Source: JBCCTX01 sp964468435
Lineage (GTDB): Bacteria; Bacteroidota; Bacteroidia; J057
NCBI GenBank assembly: GCA_964468435.1
Contig: CAYXVE010000008.1
Location: 1 to 64,000 of the forward strand
DNA: 64,000 bases
Reading direction: 5' to 3'
The notes below the pieces were generated by a model. It made no database searches, had not been told where the DNA came from, and saw only the letters and a list, made by a program, of their open reading frames with translations. Positions 1-8,113 of this stretch are shown piece after piece. The position numbers and the translations under genes were made by a program. Every line of letters begins with the position of its first letter. Within the stretch, counting starts at the first letter, position 1.

Positions 1-63
1 CAGCAATTTTCCAGCAAAATAGATGACAAACCCATTGATCAGTAAGGATAATACGAATTTCAT
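1..63 (-). CDS. Phage holin family protein, first 21 codons only (partial)
   Basis: The reverse strand of the first 63 bases is exactly 21 open codons from an ATG at 63, running off the window edge. The peptide begins MKFVLSLLINGF and ends at FAGKLL, a hydrophobic N-terminus that strongly resembles the start of small four-helix membrane proteins of the phage holin family (PF04020 type), common as chromosomal genes in Bacteroidota and not evidence of a prophage. Only the first transmembrane segment is visible, so the identification rests on this short similarity. Confidence 0.5.
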   Translation of the reverse strand, partial: MKFVLSLLINGFVIYFAGKLL

Positions 64-180
64 AATGCTCTAAGTGTATATAGAAGAATCTCTCAATCAG
101 TTATGTGATGAAAGGGGTGAAAATGAAAGATTTTCTTAAGTATACTCAATACTCGAAGGAGAGTTACAAGGGGTTAGTTA

Positions 181-219
181 AGTGCACTGTAATCAAAATT
201 ACTTTGATTACAGTGTACT
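181..219 (-). terminator. Long hairpin downstream of the T9SS propeller gene
   Basis: Two 17-base arms (181-197 and 203-219) pair with one G-T wobble around a 5-base loop. The hairpin lies 40 bases after the stop codon of the leftward propeller gene and about 120 bases upstream of the holin-family start. No T run follows on either strand, so it may be a factor-dependent terminator, an mRNA-stabilising 3' end, or a structured site. Confidence 0.4.
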
Positions 220-258
220 TCTGATTCTGCACAGAGGCCTCAAAGAATGACTATGGGA

Positions 259-3200
259 TCATCGCTTCTGCAATCTGACGACTTCCTCACGTTCTCCATT
301 CCTCACGCTGAGTAAGTAGTAACCGGCACTCAGATCACTCAAATCCAGTTCTATTTGATTCTGCTTTATCAGCTCGTTTTGGTAAAATACTTTTCCCTGT
401 ATATCGTACACCTGAATCTGTAAACGGCCTGTGAAATCATCTCCGGGTTGAAGTGTTACAATGTCTTCTATTGGATTTGGGAACACAGCAAATGAAAGCG
501 GTTCAGGCTCGATGACATCTTCATTGGAAGTAATTAATTCTCCACCACATATATCAGCATATATATATTGTATATCAATCGCATTGGATAGGGCAACTTC
601 ACCGGTAACTTCATTAGTCAGGCGGAGCTGGATCTGCGCTTCGCTTCCATCGGTGACGATGGCTGGGCCATCCAGGACACGCAGTGGTTGTCCATTGCTG
701 AGCCACTGATAGCTGAAGCGATGTGTTTGTGTCGACAGGGTTTGATTTCCAATGATAGTGATCTCATTACCAGCACATGGAAAATCTGTCATAAAGATAT
801 GTGGCTGTAAAGGGACGTCTATCTTTCCTTCGAATACACCTTTACCATGGGTTGCTACCATCACTGTACCATCAATAGGGCGGGTTTTGACCATTTCTAT
901 GACAGCATTTCCGATGGCTTCTGTCGCAGAAGGAACCCATTCTGTAGCTATACCATTCAGATTGTCTGTAGTATACAATCCTGTACTTGTTCCCAGGAAA
1001 TAGATATTTCCTTCTTCATTGGGCATGATTTCAATCCACCGTATTGAGGGACCGTTACCTGTTCCATCTACGTTTTCCTCTAGATTCCCTCCCACAGCTG
1101 TCCAGGAATCACCTCCGCTATCTGAGTAAAATATACTTTGAACATTGTAGTTGGAAAATACTACGAATAGACGCTCCGCATTCCGTGGGTCTACTGCCAG
1201 GCTATTGATATATCCGTTAGTGGGAAAATTGGGATCTGTTATTTCTGAAATTTCATCTGGCTGGTTGGAATCGGTGATCTTAAATAACCTTCCCCTGCTG
1301 GTACCTGCATAGAGTATATTGGCTGGGCTGGTGGAGGCAGCCAGGGCAGAAAAATTTCCAGCACTGCGGAACAGCGAGTCTTCGATCATGAGCCAGTCAT
1401 TTCCCTGGGGATTTTCTCTTACATCCAGTGTATAGTAAATCGCTTCACGCCCAGCAACAAATACTTTGTTGGGAGAGACGGGATCTGTTATCACCGGATT
1501 GACAAACAGGTAGGGAGAATCTCCCGCATCCGGTGGGCTGATCAACTCAGTCCCCTCAAATGATCCGTCGTCATCGCTGAAGGCATAGCGGATCATCTGC
1601 GCAAACTGTGCTGAAACAATAATCGAGTTGTAGGTTACGGCTGTATATCCTCCATCACCACCAAAGAGGTCTATCCATTCTGCATTGGGATTTACATCAA
1701 ATACTGCATAGGAGGAATTGTCCTGCATGCCGCCTACGATCAGGTTGTCACCCACATTAAATGCTTCGATGGCGAGCCCGTAAAACTGTGTCGTAGTATA
1801 ATTGTTATTTAGACTGGTCCAGCGAATTGTGACTTCATCTGTCTGCTGGCGATTTTGGTCATTGACACGGGTTGTATCGGCACGTAAATTATTATTGGTG
1901 ATGCTGATGCCACCATCATGGCTGGACAGCATCCTGTTGGGATTGCCAGGGTAAAACACCAGCGCATGCTGGTCAGGATGGTGCTCAAGATAAGGGTCTA
2001 CCTGGCCCTGCCTATTATTAAAAAATGAGTAACCACCCACCCACATCGTCTCCGTGTCATCCGCAAAACCATTGGTAGAACGGTAAAGGTTTGTACCTCC
2101 GATAAATACAATATCACTGCTAGAAGGATGAACTTGGACCAGCTGATTGTAGGAATTTTGAGAGTCATAATCACCTACTCTGCCTCCCAATTTGGGTATA
2201 TGTGCTGAACGGTTTTCCATAATTCCTGTAGTAGCATCATATCTAAACAGACCATAGGATTCCCCATTGCGGTTGGTACGAAGGAAATACACAATATTTT
2301 CATTACTGGGACTGACCCCTATTGTAGTACGCTGAAATCCATTTGAAGAAGTTCGTCCTGGAGCGGGGATTTGCTCCCAGTTAATTCCATCAGCAGAAGT
2401 CCAGATCCCTACATCCTGATTGTTTCCAGAGTCATCTGATATCGTTGCATAGAGTCTTCCATTGCGGGTGATCGCTACATCGGTAAATAAACTGATATTT
2501 TCGGGAGAACCTAATACGAACTCATAAGTCTCAAAACCGTCTGTCGTACGTATGATACCATCGATCACGGCAGCATATATTTCATCTTCATTCAGATTGG
2601 TGGGATCAATGACGATCGAATTGACATAACGAAAAGGATTTGAATTTGAAGCAATATCGCCCTTGCTGGTAATCGGTATCACCTCCCAAGTTTTACCGCC
2701 ATTTGTAGACTTGTAAATTCCATCTCCGCGGTAAAAAGCTCCCCCATTGCCATCAGCAGAGTTTCCGGCTATTTCCCCTGTTCCATAATACCATAAATTC
2801 CCCTTTCCGGGCCTGGGATCCTGTGCGATGCAGGAAACACTTGGAAACTGATCACTTCTTGTAGTTCGCATCCAGGATTCTCCACCATCTGCACTGTAAA
2901 ACATCCCGCCTGAAACTCCTCCTGCCAGTATGGTATTGAATGAGGGATCTGTCCTATCCAAGGCGAGTGCCCGTGTTCTGCCGCCAAGATTGGCGGGTCC
3001 TCGTCCCCCAAATGAGATGTCTACAGCTCTTTGTCGTGCACTTAGACTCACTCGTTTGTTTGCTTTTCGGGCATACGCAAGCTCCCATTGTCGCATACGG
3101 GAAGGTAGACGATCTATGCGTGGGTCTCTCAGACGGATTTGATCAAACTCTGTCCTTGCATAAGGATTGTCAGGTGTTCCAAATGCAGCGGGTACTAGCG

Positions 3201-3369
3201 ATTTGATATCTATATCATCCACATCATCCTCGGTAAGATGTTTTTGTGTATGGTATAACTCTTTGATTTTAAATCCAGATCTGGGATTGTCAACATTGCT
3301 GATGTAAAAAACACCTGCACCTGAGAGAGCTATCACCAGGAAAGCTATCAGGTAGCTTCTTTTTTTCAT
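259..3369 (-). CDS. Secreted beta-propeller (sialidase/BNR-like) protein with T9SS type A sorting domain
   Basis: A 1036-residue exported protein. Residues 1-24 form a signal peptide (MKKR followed by a hydrophobic stretch). The body has many BNR/Asp-box-like turns (GGESWMRT, GGKTWEVI, GDSWTAVGG), as in VPS10/sialidase-type seven-bladed propellers, and a short Ig-like section near residues 880-950. The last ~80 residues begin with FAVFPNPIED and end VVRLQKR, the Por secretion C-terminal (type A T9SS) pattern, so the protein should cross the outer membrane by T9SS and be released or anchored. Such propellers bind or cleave glycans or proteins; no catalytic residues can be assigned by eye, so the substrate is unknown. 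It is a monocistronic gene on the minus strand followed by a strong hairpin. Confidence 0.85.
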   Translation of the reverse strand: MKKRSYLIAFLVIALSGAGVFYISNVDNPRSGFKIKELYHTQKHLTEDDVDDIDIKSLVPAAFGTPDNPYARTEFDQIRLRDPRIDRLPSRMRQWELAYARKANKRVSLSARQRAVDISFGGRGPANLGGRTRALALDRTDPSFNTILAGGVSGGMFYSADGGESWMRTTRSDQFPSVSCIAQDPRPGKGNLWYYGTGEIAGNSADGNGGAFYRGDGIYKSTNGGKTWEVIPITSKGDIASNSNPFRYVNSIVIDPTNLNEDEIYAAVIDGIIRTTDGFETYEFVLGSPENISLFTDVAITRNGRLYATISDDSGNNQDVGIWTSADGINWEQIPAPGRTSSNGFQRTTIGVSPSNENIVYFLRTNRNGESYGLFRYDATTGIMENRSAHIPKLGGRVGDYDSQNSYNQLVQVHPSSSDIVFIGGTNLYRSTNGFADDTETMWVGGYSFFNNRQGQVDPYLEHHPDQHALVFYPGNPNRMLSSHDGGISITNNNLRADTTRVNDQNRQQTDEVTIRWTSLNNNYTTTQFYGLAIEAFNVGDNLIVGGMQDNSSYAVFDVNPNAEWIDLFGGDGGYTAVTYNSIIVSAQFAQMIRYAFSDDDGSFEGTELISPPDAGDSPYLFVNPVITDPVSPNKVFVAGREAIYYTLDVRENPQGNDWLMIEDSLFRSAGNFSALAASTSPANILYAGTSRGRLFKITDSNQPDEISEITDPNFPTNGYINSLAVDPRNAERLFVVFSNYNVQSIFYSDSGGDSWTAVGGNLEENVDGTGNGPSIRWIEIMPNEEGNIYFLGTSTGLYTTDNLNGIATEWVPSATEAIGNAVIEMVKTRPIDGTVMVATHGKGVFEGKIDVPLQPHIFMTDFPCAGNEITIIGNQTLSTQTHRFSYQWLSNGQPLRVLDGPAIVTDGSEAQIQLRLTNEVTGEVALSNAIDIQYIYADICGGELITSNEDVIEPEPLSFAVFPNPIEDIVTLQPGDDFTGRLQIQVYDIQGKVFYQNELIKQNQIELDLSDLSAGYYLLSVRNGEREEVVRLQKR

Positions 3370-3915
3370 AAAAATTAATATTTCAGATGTTATTAGGAGT
3401 AGAGAATTTTCCGATATGCACGTATTTTTATGTTTTGGTGACTGCTACTTACTACCATTCCAGCATATGCTACATGTACTATTACAATTATCTCTTAGGC
3501 CCTGTCAGGTAACTTTACTTGTTGATAAAACGAGGGTTAAAGCTTTATACCTACTCAACATCTCATATTCCCTTTTGCTTTGTCTGCTGTCGTACATACC
3601 GGGAATGTGTATAAATGGCTCAGATGATGTTATTTCACTTCTACTTTTTCAATCTACGAAGGCAAGCCTTTCAGGCTGAGTAAAACAGATGACTTTGCAA
3701 GGAGTATGACATGTTTATCAGGAGTATTTAATGTAGAATACAACGCAGAAGTGCATGACTCTGTTTGGTAAAGCATCTAATAATTGATCTTTCGTGTCTG
3801 AAATCAGACAATATGTGTGCATGAGTCTTTGAATGAGGTTGTAACAATTCTTTTTTATAAGTGATTAGAATCAGTTATATTAAAAGTCTGTCTTAGAAGA
3901 TTAATTAGATCAAAT
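3370..3915. other. Divergent intergenic region, 546 bases
   Basis: This space separates the leftward propeller gene and the rightward oxidoreductase gene and should hold both promoters. An 87-codon reading frame inside it (3416-3679) has an implausible Cys/Leu-rich composition and was not accepted. The only structure I see is the palindrome at 3795-3810, listed separately. No perfect TAnnTTTG box is visible for either gene. Confidence 0.5.
3795..3810. promoter_or_regulatory. 16-base inverted repeat, possible operator
   Basis: TGTCTGA and TCAGACA are perfect inverted copies separated by two bases, the geometry of a dimeric helix-turn-helix regulator site. It lies about 105 bases before the start of the Gfo/Idh/MocA gene. 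The function is inferred from shape and position only. Confidence 0.35.
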
Positions 3916-5322
3916 ATGTTTCGTTCACAAAAAGATAGTAGAAGAAATTTTGTCAAGAAAATTGCTGGAGGAACGATGGCTGCAGGTGTAATTCCCATCT
4001 TTACTTGCCAGGGTGGAAAAAAACCTATTGAATTGGCTGTCGCGGCATCATTTGAAGAAAAATCTTACAGCCCCAATGATACCATTCGACTTGGAGCTAT
4101 TGGAATGGGTATTCAGGGCTTTCAAAACTGTAACTCAGCCTTGAAATTACCAGGAGTGGAGCTTGTAGCAGTATGTGATCTGTACGAAGGCCATCTAGAG
4201 CATGCTAAGGAAGTATATGGCGATCAGATCGCCACTATGCAGATCTATGAAGAGCTGTTGGATCGCGATGATATTGATGCGGTGATCATTTCTACTCCTG
4301 ATCACTGGCATGATCATATGGCTATTGCTGCCTTAAACAAGGGAAAACACGTGTATCTGGAGAAGCCTATGGTTCACAGGTTGGAGGAAGGGGTTGCTGT
4401 CATCGAAGCTCAAAAAGCATCTGGTAAGATCTTACAGGTAGGAAGTCAGCGAGTAAGCTCTATCGTCTATCAGAAAGCAAAAGAGATTTTCGAATCGGGT
4501 GATTTGGGGTCTCTTATCCTGGCAGAAATCTGGTATGACCGCCAATCTGCGCTGGGAGCCTGGCAGTATTCTATACCGCCAGATGCATCTGAAAAGACTA
4601 TTGCATGGAATCGATATCTAGGAGATGCGCCTAAAGTGGATTTTGATCCTGTTCGCTTTTTCCGTTGGCGCAATTATCAAGACTATGGTACAGGTATTCC
4701 CGGTGACCTTTTCGTACACCTGTTCTCGGGCTTACATCTGATCGTAAGTTCACATGGTCCCCAACGCATCTATGCTACAGGGGGACTGCGTTACTGGAAA
4801 GATGGAAGGGATGTGCCTGATATTATCCTGGGTACATTTGATTATCCCGAAACGGCAAAGCATCCTGCTTTCAATGTACAAATGCGTGTCAACTTTAGCG
4901 ATGGAGGCGGAGGAGGCTCCAAGGTACGCCTGGTAGGTACGGAAGGTGTCATGGAAATACAATGGGGTGGCATTAAAGTCGTATATAGCCGTATGCCCAA
5001 TGCACCCGGATATGGAGGTTGGGATTCTTTTGGCACTTTTACAGAGGCTATGCAGGAAAAATTTGTCGCCGAGTACAACGCAAAATATCCTCCCAAGGCT
5101 GAAATGATCGACCCCGATGTACTGGAATATAAGGTACCGGAAGGCTATAACGATCATCTGGAACATCATCGCAACTTTATCGAAGCCATCAGGCACAACA
5201 AGCCTGTGATAGAAGATGCATCTTTTGGTCTGCGTGCTGCGGGACCTGCATTGGCCACCAATGTGAGTTATTTTGAAAACCGCATTGTAGACTGGGATCC
5301 TGACGGAATGAAGCTGATCTAG
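3916..5322 (+). CDS. Gfo/Idh/MocA family oxidoreductase with Tat signal
   Basis: A 468-residue NAD(P)-dependent dehydrogenase of the glucose-fructose/inositol dehydrogenase family, which oxidises or epimerises sugars and cyclitols. The N-terminus carries a twin-arginine motif (SRRNFVKK, Arg9-Arg10) and a hydrophobic stretch, so the folded, cofactor-loaded enzyme is probably exported by Tat. The Rossmann fold begins with LGAIGMGIQGF near residue 58; EKPM, with the family's conserved Lys150-Pro151, follows GKHVYL. The C-terminal half matches the family's substrate-binding sheet. It is longer than cytoplasmic members (~340) because of the leader and C-terminal additions, as is common in Bacteroidota and Planctomycetota. 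The neighbouring convergent gene encodes a nucleoside-symporter-like MFS protein, a pairing that suggests catabolism of an imported sugar or nucleoside derivative. The substrate cannot be told. Confidence 0.9.
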   Translation: MFRSQKDSRRNFVKKIAGGTMAAGVIPIFTCQGGKKPIELAVAASFEEKSYSPNDTIRLGAIGMGIQGFQNCNSALKLPGVELVAVCDLYEGHLEHAKEVYGDQIATMQIYEELLDRDDIDAVIISTPDHWHDHMAIAALNKGKHVYLEKPMVHRLEEGVAVIEAQKASGKILQVGSQRVSSIVYQKAKEIFESGDLGSLILAEIWYDRQSALGAWQYSIPPDASEKTIAWNRYLGDAPKVDFDPVRFFRWRNYQDYGTGIPGDLFVHLFSGLHLIVSSHGPQRIYATGGLRYWKDGRDVPDIILGTFDYPETAKHPAFNVQMRVNFSDGGGGGSKVRLVGTEGVMEIQWGGIKVVYSRMPNAPGYGGWDSFGTFTEAMQEKFVAEYNAKYPPKAEMIDPDVLEYKVPEGYNDHLEHHRNFIEAIRHNKPVIEDASFGLRAAGPALATNVSYFENRIVDWDPDGMKLI

Positions 5323-5324
5323 AA

Positions 5325-5400
5325 TGTAGCTGGTAATTCGTAGCTCGGCGTGTTTTGAAGAGTATATGATTCTTCATTGCACTACGAGCTGCCAACTACA
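5325..5400. repeat. Palindromic intergenic element between convergent genes
   Basis: Three nested inverted pairs fill the gap: 5325-5333 with 5392-5400 (one mismatch), AGCTCG 5342-5347 with CGAGCT 5385-5390, and TGAAGA 5356-5361 with TCTTCA 5371-5376. The GTAGCTCG/CTACGAGCT wording resembles dispersed palindromic repeats common in Bacteroidota intergenic spaces. It may act as a bidirectional terminator for the two converging genes; there is no T run. Confidence 0.5.
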
Positions 5401-5413
5401 GACTAAAATCTAG

Positions 5414-6676
5414 CTAAACTGCTCCTTCTGGCTTGACCCCGCCGATATTGGTCCCTACTTCGTCTGTACCAGGAGCTTCCTCCATTTTTTTCTCTCTAAA
5501 CAGGATAGTGAAAAGTATCAGAACTACTACAGAAAATGCAGCTGGGATTAACCATATCTGTTGCCAGAAGTGAGGCACTGATGCATCAGGTGTTGCATAA
5601 TTTTCAACGATAGGACCCGAAACCAGTGATCCGATAAACATACCCAGACCATAGGTAGCAAAGGTCATCATACCCTGGACAGAACTTCTTAGGTTCTCGG
5701 GAGCCCGTTCATCAGCGTATATCTGTCCGGTTACAAAGAAGAAATCGTAACAAATACCGTGGAGAACTATTCCCGCGTACAACATCCATATTAAGCTGGA
5801 GGATACGTCGCCAAAGGCAAACAGCATATACCTCAGTCCCCATGCAGCCATCCCGATCATCATCATGACTTTTACGCCATATTTACGGAAAAAGAAGGGC
5901 ATTACCAGTAGAAACAGCATCTCTGAAACCTGCCCCAAGGTCATCTTGCCTGCTGCATTAGAAAAATTGATCTCATTCAGAAATAGGTTGGTAAAACTAT
6001 AGTAGAACATGAGTGGGATACATATCAGAACAGAAGCCAGGAAGAAAACGAGGAAAGATTGAGTATTGAGTAATTTAAGGGCATCCAGTCCCAATACATC
6101 CTTGAACCCCATCTTTTTACCTTTATCTCTAGGAGGGGTATGGGGAAGGGTGAAGGAATATAATCCCATGATTAGTGAGGAGCCAGCAGCAATTTGCAAA
6201 GGAATAGCCTGAGCCTCGACTTTCATAAATCCGATAATCAAACCGGCGATAATCCAACCGATGGTACCCAGTACGCGAACAGTTGGAAACTCTTTTCCTG
6301 GTTCCTTCATCTGATGAAAGGATATGGAATTGGTCAAGGCAATTGTAGGCATGTAACAAATCGTATATCCCAATAAAATGGGGTAAAATCCAGAAAAATC
6401 AGCTACTGTACTAGCAAAATACATGAGTACCGCTCCCAACAAATGCATGACGCCCAAAACTCGCTCTGTAGCAAAGAATCTATCCGCAATTAGCCCTACG
6501 ATAAAAGGTGAGATCATCGCAGCAATCGCTCCAGTACCGTAAGCTGCAGCAATTTCTACTCCGTTAAATTTCAGGGTCTGTCCCAGGTAAGTCCCCATCG
6601 TTACATACCACGCACCCCAGACAAAATATTCTAAAAACATCATGGCGGACAATTGTATCCTCGTGCTAACTTTCAT
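5414..6676 (-). CDS. MFS transporter, nucleoside:H+ symporter family
   Basis: A 420-residue inner-membrane protein with about 12 hydrophobic segments. The opening (MKVSTRIQLSAMMFLEYFVWG, then GTYLGQTLKFNG) and the FVTGQIYADERAPENLRSSVQG stretch in the second half are characteristic of the nucleoside:proton symporter branch (NupG/XapB, PF03825) as found in Bacteroidota. It probably imports nucleosides or a sugar-like analogue with protons. It converges on the Tat-exported Gfo/Idh/MocA oxidoreductase, and homologues of these two families are often neighbours. The substrate is inferred from family only. Confidence 0.85.
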   Translation of the reverse strand: MKVSTRIQLSAMMFLEYFVWGAWYVTMGTYLGQTLKFNGVEIAAAYGTGAIAAMISPFIVGLIADRFFATERVLGVMHLLGAVLMYFASTVADFSGFYPILLGYTICYMPTIALTNSISFHQMKEPGKEFPTVRVLGTIGWIIAGLIIGFMKVEAQAIPLQIAAGSSLIMGLYSFTLPHTPPRDKGKKMGFKDVLGLDALKLLNTQSFLVFFLASVLICIPLMFYYSFTNLFLNEINFSNAAGKMTLGQVSEMLFLLVMPFFFRKYGVKVMMMIGMAAWGLRYMLFAFGDVSSSLIWMLYAGIVLHGICYDFFFVTGQIYADERAPENLRSSVQGMMTFATYGLGMFIGSLVSGPIVENYATPDASVPHFWQQIWLIPAAFSVVVLILFTILFREKKMEEAPGTDEVGTNIGGVKPEGAV

Positions 6677-6890
6677 AGTAGTATTTTTTTCAGTTAATCA
6701 TTCGCGTATAAACCTAAATATAATGATAAGCCTTGAAAAATTAGAAAAGGATTTTTCAATTGTATACGAGATGCTTCACAAGGTAATGATAAAGATGTAT
6801 CGTAGATAGATACCCAATATTGTAGTCAACTGTTGGAAAGCACATGAATTTCTGGAAATGGATGAAGCGTTTTTCTAAAGAATAACCCAT

Positions 6891-6923
6891 AATAAAAAGA
6901 GGAAGCCTGTTTTTGGCTTCCTC
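6891..6923 (-). terminator. Rho-independent terminator of the SPFH gene
   Basis: A perfect 9-bp stem (GAGGAAGCC 6899-6907 with GGCTTCCTC 6915-6923, loop of 7) is followed on the minus strand by TTTTTATT (6898-6891). It lies 33 bases after the stop codon of the SPFH gene. Confidence 0.85.
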
Positions 6924-6955
6924 CACACAAAATATTTTAAGTATGTTTTTCAGGA

Positions 6956-7906
6956 TTACTTAGCTCCATTTGCATCCTTGTGATGTCCATTGGTCTTCAT
7001 TTCCTCACCCATCAGACTGGCTGCAGAGAATGATGCTACCATCTGGTTCATCATATCACTAGCATTGGAGGGTGAATTAGGTAGCAGGATCAGGTTGCTC
7101 TTATTCGTATTACCCATCGCCTGTAAGGTATCATAGTGTTGTGTTACAACGATTAGGGCAGATGCTTCCTGAGAGTTGATTCCCACCTTATTCAGTGCTT
7201 CTACAGAATCTTCCAGACCCTTGGCAATTTCGCGTCTCTGGTCTGCGATACCCTGTCCCTGAAGCTTTTTACTTTCTGCTTCGGCCTGGGCAATGGCGAC
7301 AATTTTGATACGCTCTGCATCTGCTTCATACTGGGCAGCTACCTTTTCACGCTCAGCTGCATTGATGCGATTCATCGCAATTTTTACTTGCTGGTCGGGA
7401 TCAATATCTGTTACCAGTGCTTTTACGATACCGTATCCATAGTCTTCCATGGCTTCGGTCAGCTCTGTTTTAATGGCAATTGCGACATCATCTTTACGCT
7501 CAAATACTTCATCGAGCTTCATCTTGGGAACTTCTGCTCTTACCACATCAAATACATAAGAAGTGATCTGCATGGCAGAACTTTCCAGCTTGTAAAAGGC
7601 TTCAAATACTTTTTCCTTAAGCACATAGTACTGTACAGAAACCTTCAGATGAACGAATACATCATCCTTGGTTTTAGTTTCCACATTCACATCCAGTTGC
7701 TGAACTTTCAGGTTGATTCTTCCTGCTACCTGATCGATAAAGGGAATCTTGAACTGAAATCCAGCAAAGGCTATGCGTTCGAATTTACCCAAACGCTGAA
7801 CGATACCTGCAGTTTGCTGCTTTACTACAAACCAACCACTGCGAATCATTGCAATTATAAAGAGAGCCCCAACAATCGGGACAATGGCTCCAAAAAAATC
7901 TTCCAT
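6956..7906 (-). CDS. SPFH/Band 7 domain membrane protein (stomatin/QmcA-like)
   Basis: A 316-residue protein with one N-terminal transmembrane segment (residues ~5-24) followed by an SPFH domain (about 28-190): VVKQQTAGIVQRLGKFER, then FKIPFIDQVAGRINLKVQQL, both typical of QmcA/paraslipin. A helical region rich in Ala, Glu and Lys follows (EREKVAAQYEADAERIKI), as expected for oligomer formation, and the tail is low-complexity. The family organises membrane microdomains and often controls FtsH-type proteases. The usual NfeD partner gene is not adjacent. It is transcribed alone and ends at a strong terminator. Confidence 0.88.
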   Translation of the reverse strand: MEDFFGAIVPIVGALFIIAMIRSGWFVVKQQTAGIVQRLGKFERIAFAGFQFKIPFIDQVAGRINLKVQQLDVNVETKTKDDVFVHLKVSVQYYVLKEKVFEAFYKLESSAMQITSYVFDVVRAEVPKMKLDEVFERKDDVAIAIKTELTEAMEDYGYGIVKALVTDIDPDQQVKIAMNRINAAEREKVAAQYEADAERIKIVAIAQAEAESKKLQGQGIADQRREIAKGLEDSVEALNKVGINSQEASALIVVTQHYDTLQAMGNTNKSNLILLPNSPSNASDMMNQMVASFSAASLMGEEMKTNGHHKDANGAK

Positions 7907-8045
7907 GATATTAAGTTAAGTTATTATTAGCTACAAATAATGTATTATTATGAATATACGTTAATCTTTTCGCTTATGACAAAAATTTCTATACTTTAAT
8001 GACTCATTTTTATCAGAAAAGTTAAAATGAAATCATTTTTCCGCA

Positions 8046-8076
8046 TTTGTATCCCAATGGTTTGGGATTAACTTTG
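8046..8076 (+). promoter_or_regulatory. Bacteroidota-type promoter of hisS
   Basis: TTTG at 8046-8049 (-33 box), 19 bases, then TAACTTTG at 8069-8076 (-7 box), matching the phylum consensus TTTG/TAnnTTTG. The predicted start of transcription is about 8083, leaving a 31-base leader before the ATG at 8114. Confidence 0.75.
8051..8068. promoter_or_regulatory. Inverted repeat between the -33 and -7 boxes, possible operator
   Basis: ATCCCAA (8051-8057) and TTGGGAT (8062-8068) are perfect inverted copies 4 bases apart, filling exactly the spacer of the hisS promoter. A protein bound here would block RNA polymerase. No regulator can be named. Confidence 0.4.
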
Positions 8077-8113
8077 CATTTCATTGTAGGATATCCTGAA
8101 AGTCAAATTATAC

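Noticed and set aside
1..63. Prophage, suggested by the phage-holin-like start
   Set aside because: No other phage gene is seen and this protein family is common as an ordinary chromosomal gene in Bacteroidota.
3416..3679. 87-codon reading frame in the divergent space
   Set aside because: Cys/Leu-rich composition without recognisable pattern, no start signal, and no likeness to neighbouring proteins; I read it as chance.
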